A stretch of 38,221 bases of DNA from contig JAFSTG010000034.1 of NCBI GenBank assembly GCA_017450605.1, forward strand, positions 1 to 38,221, in the 5' to 3' direction. Of this stretch, positions 8,045-16,893 are shown piece after piece. Every line of letters begins with the position of its first letter. Position 1 is the stretch's first letter. The notes under the pieces were generated by a model. That model did not search any database and had not been told where the DNA came from. It was given only the letters and a program-made list of their open reading frames with translations. Source of the stretch: Paludibacteraceae bacterium (GTDB lineage: Bacteria; Bacteroidota; Bacteroidia; Bacteroidales; Paludibacteraceae). The position numbers and the translations under genes are program-made.

Positions 8045-9142
8045 ATGACAGATATTAACATTCAATCTTATATGAGCAATGCCATCCGCCGTATCATGGC
8101 AAAGGCTTATCGCAATGTGCTGAGTAATCCGCGCGAGGCAAAGACTGTATTTGGCTTGCAGCAGACTTTTATCAAATCAGAGTCGCGGAGGAAAACGGTG
8201 GCTAAGGAGTCTGGGGTGGATGTGCCGCCTTTTCTCATTTGCAGTATATCCACCGAATGTAACCTCTCGTGCAAAGGGTGCTATGCCCGCGCTAACGGCA
8301 TTGCCGACAACCCCGGCAAGAGTACTCGCCCTACACTCACACCCTCGCAGTGGCGCGAGATTTTCGCCGAAGCCTCGTCGCTCGGTATCAATTTCGCATT
8401 GCTTGCCGGCGGTGAACCGATGATGCGAAAAGACATTCTCGAAGAAGTTGCGAAAGTAGAGGACATGATATTCCCTATTTTCACCAACGGTACGCTTATC
8501 GGACCTTCGTACATCGCTTTTCTAAAAGAGCATCTTAATCTCATTCCCGTTATAAGTATAGAGGGTGCAGAACACGGCACTGACGACCGTCGCGGCAAGG
8601 GGATTTACAAACGAGCAATGATGTCGGTAGAGGAGTTACACAAAGAAGACCTTTTCTTTGGAGTTAGTATCACCGTTACGACAGAGAATTTTGCATTAGT
8701 CACATCCGACGACTATGTTGACCATCTGCGCGAACTGGGCTGCAAACTCATTATCTATGTCGAATACGTACCTACCGAACCGGGTACCGAGCATCTCGCC
8801 TTCGGCGACAACGATCTCGAGATGATGGAAGCCGTACAAGCACATCAGCGCGAACGATACGACGATATAATCATCATCTCTTTCCCCGGTGACGAGAAGC
8901 ACATGGGTGGCTGCTTGGCTGCAGGACGCGGCTTCTTCCATATCGGTCCCGACGGAAATGCCGAGCCTTGTCCGTTCTCGCCTTATAGCGACAGCAACGT
9001 GCTCACACTCGGCGTTAAAGGAGCACTGCAGTCGCCGCTGTTCAAAAAACTTCGCGCCGTACACCTCGTAGGCGGCGAACATTCAGGAGGCTGTGCACTA
9101 TGGGAACACCGCGAAGAAGTAGAAGCAATGCTAAATCATTGA
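8045..9142 (+). CDS. Radical SAM protein with cysteine-rich C-terminus
   Basis: 365 residues. The radical SAM cluster motif is CNLSCKGCYAR (CxxxCxxC, near residues 71-78), followed by the GGEPMMRKD glycine motif that binds the SAM amino group. The C-terminal part (GGCLAAGRGFFHIGPDGNAE, then PCPFSP and SGGCALWEHR) has the spacing of a shortened SPASM/twitch domain that would bind an extra Fe-S cluster. The enzyme makes a 5'-deoxyadenosyl radical; the substrate is unknown. The gene is followed by a flavodoxin 35 bases later, which could be the electron donor for the cluster. No precursor peptide gene is visible nearby, so a RiPP role is not supported. Confidence 0.85.
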   Translation: MTDINIQSYMSNAIRRIMAKAYRNVLSNPREAKTVFGLQQTFIKSESRRKTVAKESGVDVPPFLICSISTECNLSCKGCYARANGIADNPGKSTRPTLTPSQWREIFAEASSLGINFALLAGGEPMMRKDILEEVAKVEDMIFPIFTNGTLIGPSYIAFLKEHLNLIPVISIEGAEHGTDDRRGKGIYKRAMMSVEELHKEDLFFGVSITVTTENFALVTSDDYVDHLRELGCKLIIYVEYVPTEPGTEHLAFGDNDLEMMEAVQAHQRERYDDIIIISFPGDEKHMGGCLAAGRGFFHIGPDGNAEPCPFSPYSDSNVLTLGVKGALQSPLFKKLRAVHLVGGEHSGGCALWEHREEVEAMLNH

Positions 9143-9177
9143 AACATTAAATCAATAGAACATTAAACATAAAAAAA

Positions 9178-9588
9178 ATGAAAACAGCAATTCGTTATTT
9201 CAGCAAATTTGGCCATTCAAAGCAAATGGCTCAGGCAATAGCCGAAGTAGTTAATGAACAACCCCAGACCGTTGCCACACCTCTGACAGAACCTACAGAT
9301 GTGTTATTCTTAGGAGCAGGTATCTTCCTTGGTTCAGTTAATAAGAGTGTTATGCAGTTTATCGACACACTCACTGCCGAGAAAATAGGCTGTGTAGTAC
9401 TATTCGGTTCGTCGGCACTTATCAGCGAGCCTACCAAGGGTATGCGTGAGGCACTCGCAAAACGCGGAGTAAAAGTTTATGAGAAAGTGTTCGAGTGTAA
9501 AGGTGCCATGGGACCTCTCAACAGCGGACATCCCGACAAACAAGACCTCGAAGCATTGCGTGAATTCGTAAAAAAAATAGTGAAGTAG
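9178..9588 (+). CDS. Flavodoxin-domain protein, cytoplasmic
   Basis: 136 residues with the flavodoxin fold: N-terminal strand MKTAIRYFSKFGHSKQMAQA, where the SKFGHSKQ loop takes the place of the FMN phosphate loop, then VLFLGAGIFLGSVNKSVMQF. No signal peptide. It lies directly after the radical SAM gene and 4 bases before the next membrane protein, which suggests a shared transcript and an electron-transfer role for the radical SAM enzyme. The phosphate loop is not the textbook TxTGNT, so FMN binding is likely but not proven. Confidence 0.75.
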   Translation: MKTAIRYFSKFGHSKQMAQAIAEVVNEQPQTVATPLTEPTDVLFLGAGIFLGSVNKSVMQFIDTLTAEKIGCVVLFGSSALISEPTKGMREALAKRGVKVYEKVFECKGAMGPLNSGHPDKQDLEALREFVKKIVK

Positions 9589-9592
9589 CAAG

Positions 9593-10051
9593 ATGAATAC
9601 CGACAAAATTCTTCCTGTCAGGCGTGAACACCTTCTGCTCATGCAAGTGCTATGCTGGCTTGCGCCCGGTATCGTCATCACTCGCAAAGGGGTGATGGCT
9701 CTTGTCTGTGTTGCCGCCACAGCCCCCGAGCGACTATGGTGGCTGATACTAATAGCTGTAATGGTAGCGATAACATTTTCGCTAATGTTCAACAATTTTA
9801 TCAAACGATACACGCAGCGTATCCTCACGTTCCCTGAACGCAAGAAATCGCTTTTTGCATTCTTTAATTTGCGTGGCTACATACTTATTTTCTTTATGAT
9901 GGGTTTAGGCATCAGTTTAAAGTATATTCCCGGCATGCCTGTTGAATTCTTTGCCGGCTTTTATCCCGGACTCGGCACCGCTCTAAGCATAGCAGGAATA
10001 CGATATTTCTATTCTTGGTGCAAAGAAATAAGAGCTAATGGTAAATCATAA
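9593..10051 (+). CDS. Small integral membrane protein, unknown function
   Basis: 152 residues with about four hydrophobic segments (around residues 17-40, 48-66, 91-108 and 120-138) and a basic linker NNFIKRYTQRILTFPERKKS between the second and third. I do not recognise a named family. It starts 4 bases after the flavodoxin stop and ends 8 bases before a MarR-type regulator, so it is part of the same cotranscribed group. Confidence 0.65.
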   Translation: MNTDKILPVRREHLLLMQVLCWLAPGIVITRKGVMALVCVAATAPERLWWLILIAVMVAITFSLMFNNFIKRYTQRILTFPERKKSLFAFFNLRGYILIFFMMGLGISLKYIPGMPVEFFAGFYPGLGTALSIAGIRYFYSWCKEIRANGKS

Positions 10052-10059
10052 ATTTCATT

Positions 10060-10518
10060 ATGTACGAACAGTTAAAAATAGACAACCAGTTATGCTTCCG
10101 CCTGTACACTGCTGCAAGGCTTGTTACTCAGGCGTATTGGCCATATTTTGAGCCATTAGGTATCACCTATCCTCAGTATTTGGTGCTTATGGTACTTTGG
10201 GAGAACGATAAGCAACCTGTTAATGACATTGCCAAACGCCTGCTGCTCGAAACCAACACCATCACTCCCCTACTCCAACGTATGGAACGCGAGGGTTTGC
10301 TCAAACGCATTAAAGGGGAGGCAGATACCCGGCAGCGCATTGTTTGCCTGACAACTAAGGGTAAACTGTTAGAAGAGCAAGCCAAAAACATACCCAGTTG
10401 CTTGGGCAGCAAAATATGCGGACATGGAGTTGAAATTCATGAATTATTACAGATAATTCCTACTCTCGATAAACTAATAGAGACACTTGGCATCAACCAT
10501 ACGGTTGAAGATAGATAA
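10060..10518 (+). CDS. MarR-family regulator, OhrR-like
   Basis: 152 residues with a winged helix: YPQYLVLMVLWENDKQPVND, then LLLETNTITPLLQRMEREGL as recognition helix and the wing RIKGEADTRQRIVCLT. The N-terminal NQLCFRLYTAARLV carries a cysteine at the place used by OhrR-type peroxide sensors, whose oxidation releases DNA. OhrR proteins repress organic hydroperoxide resistance genes; no ohr gene is in this window, so the targets may be the redox genes just upstream. The family is firm; the peroxide-sensing role is inference from the single Cys context. Confidence 0.85.
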   Translation: MYEQLKIDNQLCFRLYTAARLVTQAYWPYFEPLGITYPQYLVLMVLWENDKQPVNDIAKRLLLETNTITPLLQRMEREGLLKRIKGEADTRQRIVCLTTKGKLLEEQAKNIPSCLGSKICGHGVEIHELLQIIPTLDKLIETLGINHTVEDR

Positions 10519-10540
10519 AAACCACTAAATAATAGCAGAA

Positions 10541-11221
10541 ATGATTAAAAGAAATATCAACGAGGTATTTCCGCGCACTATGTATGGCACGCCATACACT
10601 ACCTTTAATAACATTACCCCCGACGACACACTTGTGTTCGATTTGGGTGGTGTGCTGGTAAGGCACAACATGCCCGGTTGCATTGCAGCATTCACCAACT
10701 TGATGGGAGTTGAGAACATGCATTTAGTTCTTGGTTTGGCAAGCAACGGCGAAGGAGTTGCCGATTCGCTTATGGACGAATACGAATGTGGCAATGTATC
10801 AACTAAGCAATTCGTTGCACAGATACTTAAATATTGCAAAAGCGGCACTACCGAAGACGATGTAAAAAAAGCATGGATAACAATGCATGGCGGTATGATG
10901 GATGAAGAGTGGCAGATAGTAAAATCGCTACACTCGCAAGGGTTCCGCACTTTTCTTCTATCGAACAACAACGAGTTGCATTGGCAGCATGCACTCTCGC
11001 AAATCGATGGACATATCAACGACTACTTCAACGACGTTTTTCTATCGCACCTGATGCATTGTCGCAAACCCGACAAGAAAATATTCGAGACGGTGAATGC
11101 CGCTATCGGTTCTAAATCACAGAACACGGTATTTATCGACGACATAGAAGAAAACCGCCAAGCAGCCACTAATGCGGTTGGTTGGCGGACTCTGACGAGT
11201 GTCAAACAATTAAGATTTTAA
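10541..11221 (+). CDS. HAD-superfamily hydrolase (subfamily IA)
   Basis: 226 residues. Motif I reads LVFDLGGVLV, with the nucleophile Asp followed by Leu-Gly rather than DxD, as is common in HAD-IA phosphatase-like and YihX-type proteins. Motif II is LLSNNN, motif III is the Lys in HCRKPDKKIFE, and motif IV is VFIDDIEENRQAA. Likely a sugar-phosphate or nucleotide phosphatase; the substrate cannot be read. It lies 22 bases after the MarR gene and is the last gene of the plus-strand run; the next gene is convergent. Confidence 0.85.
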   Translation: MIKRNINEVFPRTMYGTPYTTFNNITPDDTLVFDLGGVLVRHNMPGCIAAFTNLMGVENMHLVLGLASNGEGVADSLMDEYECGNVSTKQFVAQILKYCKSGTTEDDVKKAWITMHGGMMDEEWQIVKSLHSQGFRTFLLSNNNELHWQHALSQIDGHINDYFNDVFLSHLMHCRKPDKKIFETVNAAIGSKSQNTVFIDDIEENRQAATNAVGWRTLTSVKQLRF

Positions 11222-11228
11222 TCATAAT

Positions 11229-11243
11229 CGGTCTAAACGACCG
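11229..11243. terminator. Weak hairpin between convergent genes
   Basis: The sequence CGGTC, TAAAC, GACCG forms a 5-bp stem in the 32-base gap between the HAD gene and the convergent DUF362 gene. It is followed by only three T on the plus strand. Position favours a terminator; strength is low. Confidence 0.3.
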
Positions 11244-11253
11244 TTTGGATTAA

Positions 11254-12633
11254 TCACATATTCTGTAATATCTCAACACACTGCTCTACTGTAGTAGCGT
11301 CGTTCAAGCGGCTGTCAATCGGGCATTGCCCTGTACGGTCGCGGTTGAGTATTTGTGGAACTTCCTCCGTAGCATGCAATTCTACCCCTGCCTGCTCTAA
11401 CAATTCGCGAGCTGGCGTGCAGATAAGATTGGTATAAACGGCTTTCACCCCTCCTGCTATCATCAGGGCAGCAGCTGCCTTGCCTATCATCTTATCTGCA
11501 ACAACAGCACCACGCAGGCGGTCGGGTTCGTTCTTAATGAGCGAAAGCAGGTCTTGCACTCCGCGATTCTGATGCTGAGAGGTAATACCGCGATTGCGAA
11601 CAAGAAGACTCAGTCCGTTCTCGTTGAGCATACCGAGCATTTGCTCACCATCGATATTAACTATGGTATATTCGCGATTTCCTAAGCCTATCTTTTCTGC
11701 ATGTTCTATGGTATGAATGCCATGACGCGAGTTGATGCGTTCGATTAGAGCCGAAGCGTCGTCGCCTTGCTGGGAAGGATAGTTGAACACAAGGTCAACA
11801 CAAGCCTGATCGAGAGCAACAGGATCAAGCGACGCAAGAATACCAATGTCGTTCATTTCCGGATCGGCAGGATGTGAATCGCAATCGCAATCAACCGACA
11901 GGTTGTTAACGACATTGATGTAAACAATACGCTCGCCACGACCGAAGTAGTTATGTACGGCTTGTGCTGCCGCAGCCATCGACTCGAGAAAACCATCTTG
12001 ATTGCCGGTATGCTGCCATGTTTTAACCACATCCTCGGTAACACCTGCAGAATGGATATAAGCCTTACCGGCAGCCGATGCCACACCTATCGACTGGTTC
12101 TTTAGTACACCACCGAAACCACCCATGGCATGACCCTTGAAATGTGCAAGGTTAATCATGAAGTCGTACTTCTGCATGTGGGTACCTACACGGTCGTAAT
12201 GAATCCAGGTCGAGTCCTCCACAGGTATGCAGAAATCTCCTTCTTCGTCCATCAAATCGACAGGAGCGATATCAAGAAAACCGTGTTCACGTATGGTCTG
12301 CCAATGAGCCTCAGTTGAGTTGCGACGACCGGCGTATGCCGTGTTGCACTCTACAATAGTACCGTTTACTTTCGACACCAACTGCCCGATGAGTTCCGGT
12401 TTAAGGTAATTATGCCCGCCTGCCTCACCGGTTGATATCTTTACTGCCACTTGTCCGGTAGCCTGACGACCTAATGCTTCGTAGATACGCACCAAGGTAG
12501 CAGGAGATATCTCTTGCGTCATATATACAACAGAAGCATCGTTGCTATCAACTTTTGTTTCCTGTTTGTCGTTACCGCAACTAACTAACGTCGTTGCCGA
12601 TAATGATAATAGAATAAATAATAGTTTCTTCAT
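11254..12633 (-). CDS. DUF362-DUF1893 fusion lipoprotein
   Basis: 459 residues with a lipoprotein signal (LLSLSATTLVSCGN, Cys about residue 20). The main body (residues about 35-320) matches DUF362: VYMTQEISPATLVRIYEALG, NLAHFKGHAMGGFGGVLKN and DIGILASLDPVALDQACVDL. The C-terminal 110 residues match DUF1893: LSLLVRNRGITSQHQNRGVQ, then ADKMIGKAAAALMIAGGVK and LNRDRTGQCPID. DUF362 proteins are often linked to Fe-S or flavin chemistry, but no 4Fe-4S cysteine cluster is seen here. The fusion places both domains outside the cytoplasm. It is downstream of the TonB receptor on the same strand (67-base gap), so probably cotranscribed with it. Function unknown. Confidence 0.8.
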   Translation of the reverse strand: MKKLLFILLSLSATTLVSCGNDKQETKVDSNDASVVYMTQEISPATLVRIYEALGRQATGQVAVKISTGEAGGHNYLKPELIGQLVSKVNGTIVECNTAYAGRRNSTEAHWQTIREHGFLDIAPVDLMDEEGDFCIPVEDSTWIHYDRVGTHMQKYDFMINLAHFKGHAMGGFGGVLKNQSIGVASAAGKAYIHSAGVTEDVVKTWQHTGNQDGFLESMAAAAQAVHNYFGRGERIVYINVVNNLSVDCDCDSHPADPEMNDIGILASLDPVALDQACVDLVFNYPSQQGDDASALIERINSRHGIHTIEHAEKIGLGNREYTIVNIDGEQMLGMLNENGLSLLVRNRGITSQHQNRGVQDLLSLIKNEPDRLRGAVVADKMIGKAAAALMIAGGVKAVYTNLICTPARELLEQAGVELHATEEVPQILNRDRTGQCPIDSRLNDATTVEQCVEILQNM

Positions 12634-12700
12634 GTTGCGGGGTTTGTTTTTAGAATTTAATATTATATACTCAATAATGTGTTTGTCATCCGATTAAACA

Positions 12701-14575
12701 TCAAAATGTCCACTTAAATCCGCCCATCAGAGTGGTACGAGGCATAGGGAAACCAGCGTTTATCTCGTATTCGGTGCCAAGCAAGTTATCGGCTTGCAGG
12801 TTAGCCCACAGCCCTTTCCATATACGGTAGGCTGCATGAGCATTCCAAAGAACGAAATTCTCTTTTTGAGGGGTTGCACCTACAGCCGTATATAGTCCCG
12901 CTATATACTGCACAGATGTGCCAATATGAAAACGGTCGTGGTGATAGCCTACTGAAACATTAAGTTTATGCTCCGGTGCTGCCACTACGGGATTAGCCAT
13001 ATAGAGATAACTGTAGTTAGCGCTTAACATTAGTCCGCGCCATACTCGCCCGGAAATCTCCACCTCAGCACCTGCATTGCGAAGTTCGCCGGTGTTCATA
13101 TTACGTGGTTTGCCGTCAATCATGCGCGTCTCAATATTGTTTTTTGCATGCAGGTAGAACACATTGGCCCCCACTCGCAGACGCCCACCAAGAAGATATT
13201 GCTTGTATGACAACTCGTAGTTCCACATGCTTACTGCTTGCAGACTGTCGTTAGCCGGTGCGTACATATAAAGTTCGCGAATTGTAGGATTGCGGAAACC
13301 CCTACTCACAATGGCTTTAAGTTGAGCATCGTGCGGCAACTGAAAAGATAATCCCGCTTGAGGTGCATAGTAGAATCCTGCCACCGAATGCCATCCGAGT
13401 CGCACACCGGCATCAAGTGAGAACCATTCTACCACCTGCTGACGAAAATCAACATATCCGGCAAGCTCGTACTGCGTTTTAGTTACAATATCCTTTGTAG
13501 TATTATCGGCAAGAATACGATTCCACACATGCCCTCCGAAATACTGATAGTCGAAACCGAAAGTGGTGTGGTTGCCTTGGAAAAAATTCACTGTCTGGTA
13601 AGCACTGACTCCAAGCATCAGGTCGGTATGGTTATACTCTGTAGCCGGTGCTGTTTCCCCCTCCTTATGTCCGTCGTTGATACGGTGTTTTCCTCCGCTA
13701 TAATACACCCTCACTGCGCCATTGGTTCGTTCGTAATGGTTTTCGGCTGACAGGGTTGCCATTCCGCGAAGTATATGCTGCTCGCTCTCTAATATAGGAG
13801 CAGCCACAGTACCGGGGTTAGCAGTGTTGAAATATGCTATATTACCGGTTGCACACAACTGCCAATTCTGACTTACACTATATCCGAGACGAGCAAACCC
13901 GCTGGTCTGGTCGAAATGCATATTGTCGCGATGTCCTTCGGTACGCACGTGGTTAACTCCGACCGACTCAGACCATTTGCCATGTCGCAACTGATTGCTG
14001 ATACCGGCATCTAACGAGTAATACGAACCACCTTGCAGATGAATATTAGTAATTACAGTATCTGTCTGTAGTTGGTGAGTGATGATATTGATAACGCCAC
14101 CCATAGCATTACTGCCATAGTAGAGCGATGCCGGACCACGAATCACTTCTACTCGTTCAGCCATTTGTGTCTGATAGTTATCGGCTATAGGATGTCCATA
14201 AAGACCTGCATACTGCGGAAGTCCGTCGATAAGAACAAGTACATCGGTATTGGGTGCACCGCCTATTCCGCGGACTTTAATACCTCCAGAGCCACCTGTG
14301 CTTACTCCGTAGCCGAGTACTCCTCGCCGCGTTACAAATAATCCGGGCACTTGCTCTGCCAGAGTCGGAAGAATGCTCGGTTGGTTTTGCTCGGTCAGCG
14401 TAGCATTTTCTATCAAACTGACTGTAACCGGCAACAGACGCGAGTCGATAGCCGCACGCGTGCCGGTTGTAACCACTTCATCTAAAGTTACAATGCGAAT
14501 AGTATCCTGAGAACTAACAGGTTTGAATGATACTAAGAGAAATAATAATAGCGCTAATTTAAAGAATTTTTTCAT
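12701..14575 (-). CDS. TonB-dependent outer-membrane receptor
   Basis: 624 residues, signal peptide then a short TonB-box-like stretch (TIRIVTLDEVVTTGTRA). The plug domain has VLVLIDGLPQYAGLYGHPIA and VEVIRGPASLYYGSNAMGGV, and the rest is a beta-barrel ending with TTLMGGFKWTF, an aromatic terminal residue as expected for outer-membrane insertion. There is no N-terminal carboxypeptidase-like domain and no SusD partner, so it is of the metal-chelate/cobalamin type rather than SusC. Substrate unknown. An AraC-type regulator gene lies upstream on the same strand, and a periplasmic-facing DUF362 lipoprotein follows. Confidence 0.92.
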   Translation of the reverse strand: MKKFFKLALLLFLLVSFKPVSSQDTIRIVTLDEVVTTGTRAAIDSRLLPVTVSLIENATLTEQNQPSILPTLAEQVPGLFVTRRGVLGYGVSTGGSGGIKVRGIGGAPNTDVLVLIDGLPQYAGLYGHPIADNYQTQMAERVEVIRGPASLYYGSNAMGGVINIITHQLQTDTVITNIHLQGGSYYSLDAGISNQLRHGKWSESVGVNHVRTEGHRDNMHFDQTSGFARLGYSVSQNWQLCATGNIAYFNTANPGTVAAPILESEQHILRGMATLSAENHYERTNGAVRVYYSGGKHRINDGHKEGETAPATEYNHTDLMLGVSAYQTVNFFQGNHTTFGFDYQYFGGHVWNRILADNTTKDIVTKTQYELAGYVDFRQQVVEWFSLDAGVRLGWHSVAGFYYAPQAGLSFQLPHDAQLKAIVSRGFRNPTIRELYMYAPANDSLQAVSMWNYELSYKQYLLGGRLRVGANVFYLHAKNNIETRMIDGKPRNMNTGELRNAGAEVEISGRVWRGLMLSANYSYLYMANPVVAAPEHKLNVSVGYHHDRFHIGTSVQYIAGLYTAVGATPQKENFVLWNAHAAYRIWKGLWANLQADNLLGTEYEINAGFPMPRTTLMGGFKWTF

Positions 14576-14615
14576 TTAGATATAGTATTCAGCCCATAAA
14601 ATCATTATAACGTCG

Positions 14616-14646
14616 CAAAGGTAGTATTTTTTCCACGATTTACAAT
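14616..14646 (-). promoter_or_regulatory. Bacteroidetes-type promoter for the TonB receptor gene
   Basis: On the minus strand TACCTTTG (14623-14616) matches the TAnnTTTG -7 box, with ATTG (14646-14643) 19 bases upstream in place of TTTG. Expected start is about 34 bases before the receptor ATG. Confidence 0.55.
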
Positions 14647-14661
14647 ACTATATAATACAAA

Positions 14662-15546
14662 TTATTTAATATTCTGCTGCCTGAACTGAGTAGGCGACAT
14701 ACCCGTTTGACGCCGGAAATATTTGCCGAACAGCAGTTGGTCGTCGAAACCGAGTTGACGAGATATCTCCTTTATTGGCAGATTACCATGCGCAAGCATA
14801 TTTTTGGCATCACGCAGTATATAACGGTTAATCCATTGATTTGCGGGTGAACCGCTTGCTTTTTTGACGCATGTGCTGAGATATTTGGGTGTTACACACA
14901 GCAATTTGGCATAGAACTGAACCTCGTGCTGTTTGCGATAATACTTCTCTAAAGCAGCAATAAACTGCAAGGTGAGGCTCTCATCTCTGTTCTCAATATC
15001 TTTATTTGGTACCTCTAACAAATTTTGAGGCGCTGCAAGACGGAATGTTGTATTGAGAATTGAGATACATACATCAAGCATCTGGTCGGCTTCGGGATGC
15101 GACAAGGTAGTTTCGAGCAGACCAAAAGTTTGAGTAAGAACATGCATCGAAAACTCATCGAGAGTAACGACAGGTTGACGCTGTATTTCCTTGAAAATGG
15201 CAAACGAAGAACCCACTAAAAAAGAATCGGCAACCTCGCGGGTGAAGAAATAAAGCATCGATTCTAAATCGTTGCTACACGAATTGAGCATTACATGCTG
15301 CTTCGATAGTGCAACTATCGACGAACCGGCACTAACCTCTATCGGCTGCCCGTCGATTTCACCTTTCAGGCTACCGCGCGTGAGAATAACATAAACGGTG
15401 TAACTTAGTTGTGCACGCCTACCACACAAAGATGTGAAACGCGGATTACGAACAAGAAAAAAATCGTCGTTACAATGGTAAAGAATGCCTGATGAGAAGT
15501 AGTCGGGAAAGACCTTAACGACGTCAATAGGATTGGGAAATGTCAT
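14662..15546 (-). CDS. AraC-family transcriptional regulator
   Basis: 294 residues from the ATG at 15546-15544 (MTFPNPIDVVKVF); an earlier in-frame ATG at 15582 lies upstream of the promoter-like box and is not preferred. The N-terminal part is a cupin-like effector domain (LTRGSLKGEIDGQPIEVSAG). The C-terminal 100 residues hold two helix-turn-helix motifs of AraC type, VQFYAKLLCVTPKYLSTCVK and the signature IKEISRQLGFDDQLLFGKYF, then RQTGMSPTQFRQQ. It lies upstream of the TonB receptor on the same strand and probably controls it; the sensed ligand is unknown. Confidence 0.9.
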   Translation of the reverse strand: MTFPNPIDVVKVFPDYFSSGILYHCNDDFFLVRNPRFTSLCGRRAQLSYTVYVILTRGSLKGEIDGQPIEVSAGSSIVALSKQHVMLNSCSNDLESMLYFFTREVADSFLVGSSFAIFKEIQRQPVVTLDEFSMHVLTQTFGLLETTLSHPEADQMLDVCISILNTTFRLAAPQNLLEVPNKDIENRDESLTLQFIAALEKYYRKQHEVQFYAKLLCVTPKYLSTCVKKASGSPANQWINRYILRDAKNMLAHGNLPIKEISRQLGFDDQLLFGKYFRRQTGMSPTQFRQQNIK

Positions 15547-15550
15547 AGCA

Positions 15551-15583
15551 CAAAGATAAGAATGTTTGTCGCAAAAATACAAC
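15551..15583 (-). promoter_or_regulatory. Promoter-like box right at the AraC gene start
   Basis: On the minus strand TATCTTTG (15558-15551) fits TAnnTTTG and GTTG (15583-15580) lies 21 bases upstream. The predicted start point falls on or next to the ATG at 15546, which would give a leaderless message. Confidence 0.45.
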
Positions 15584-15654
15584 TTTTTTTCCTAATAAGA
15601 AATAACAACCTATCAGAATAAGAAAAAAGTTACAGCAACAAAGAAAAATAGTAC

Positions 15655-15685
15655 TTTCTTTATCTAACGCAACATTGTATTTTTG
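15655..15685 (+). promoter_or_regulatory. Bacteroidetes-type promoter for the glycosyltransferase operon
   Basis: TATTTTTG at 15678-15685 matches the -7 box, with TTTC (15655-15658) 19 bases upstream. This leaves a leader of about 44 bases before the ATG at 15736. Confidence 0.55.
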
Positions 15686-15735
15686 CGCTACCAAATGGAT
15701 TTTGATTAAATAATCAAACAAATTTCGATCACAAC

Positions 15736-16893
15736 ATGAAAATCCTTTTTGTTATCGACACCTACGATACAAGCAACAACGGCACCAGTATTTCTGCCCA
15801 GCGATTTGCTGCCGAACTACGCACTCGCGGTCATGAGGTAATGATACTTACTACAGGTGAACCCGGCGAACATCGTTTCACTTTGCCTACATTCAAGATG
15901 CCGGTATTTCAGCCGCTAATGGATAAACATAATTTCAACTTTGCTTATACCGACATGGAAGTAATACGCAAAGCAGTGGAATGGTCTGACATCATTCACT
16001 GCTTCTTGCCATTCGCCGTTGAGATAGAGGCGAAACGTTATGCCGACAAGATAGGTAAACCGAGTACGGCAGCTTTTCATATTCAACCGCAAAACATGAC
16101 ATCTTCTGTCGGATTAGGTAAAACTGATTGGGTAAACGAAATATTCTATCATAATTTCCGTTTGTTACTCTACGATAAATTCCGCCATGTGCATGCTCCT
16201 TCGTATTTTATGGCAGAAGAGATACGAAAACGCGGTTATAAAGCCAAGGTACATGTGATAAGCAATGGTATTCAGGACGACTTCATCGAAGCAGGCAAGC
16301 ATAACATTGATTACGGCAAACCAGCCCGTCTGCCTCAGTATGAAGGGAAATATGTCATTATGATGGTAGGTCGTTTGAGTCAGGAAAAACGTCAAGACGT
16401 GATTATCAACGCCGTGAAATACAGCCGTTATGCCAATAAGATTCAACTCGTGTTTGCAGGCAATGGTCCGGAGAAAGCACACTACGAAGAATTAGGTAAA
16501 CAGCTCAAAAACCCGCCACAGTTTGTGTATCTGAGCAAAGCAGAATTGATAGAACAACTCGGTCAGGTTGACGTTTATGTTCACGCCAGCGATATGGAGA
16601 GCGAGGCTATCAGTTGCATTGAGGCTTTTGCCACAGGATTGGTGCCGGTAATTGCAAATAGCGAAGTAAGTGCTACTCCGCAGTTTGCTTTAGACGGACG
16701 CAGTTTATTCTTGCCGGGCAATCCTAAGGACTTGGCTCGCGCATGGGATTATTGGCTCGACCATCCTAACGAGCGTGCATATATGGAGAAACTTTATGCC
16801 AAATCAGCAAAACAATATAGCTTGAAGAACTCTGTTGACAAGTTCGAGGAGATGTTACAAGAGGAGATAGAAGATTGTAAAAAACTGTCATGA
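15736..16893 (+). CDS. GT4-type glycosyltransferase
   Basis: 385 residues with the GT-B fold of family 4. The N-terminal half has the acceptor-side pattern MKILFVIDTYDTSNNGTSIS and RGHEVMILTTG. The C-terminal half has VIMMVGRLSQEKRQDVIINA and the EX7E-type donor-binding region HASDMESEAISCIEAFATGL. It transfers a sugar from a nucleotide donor, retaining configuration; similar proteins make glycolipids such as diacylglycerol glucosides, but the acceptor cannot be told here. First gene of a three-gene operon; its stop overlaps the next start by ATGA. Confidence 0.88.
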   Translation: MKILFVIDTYDTSNNGTSISAQRFAAELRTRGHEVMILTTGEPGEHRFTLPTFKMPVFQPLMDKHNFNFAYTDMEVIRKAVEWSDIIHCFLPFAVEIEAKRYADKIGKPSTAAFHIQPQNMTSSVGLGKTDWVNEIFYHNFRLLLYDKFRHVHAPSYFMAEEIRKRGYKAKVHVISNGIQDDFIEAGKHNIDYGKPARLPQYEGKYVIMMVGRLSQEKRQDVIINAVKYSRYANKIQLVFAGNGPEKAHYEELGKQLKNPPQFVYLSKAELIEQLGQVDVYVHASDMESEAISCIEAFATGLVPVIANSEVSATPQFALDGRSLFLPGNPKDLARAWDYWLDHPNERAYMEKLYAKSAKQYSLKNSVDKFEEMLQEEIEDCKKLS

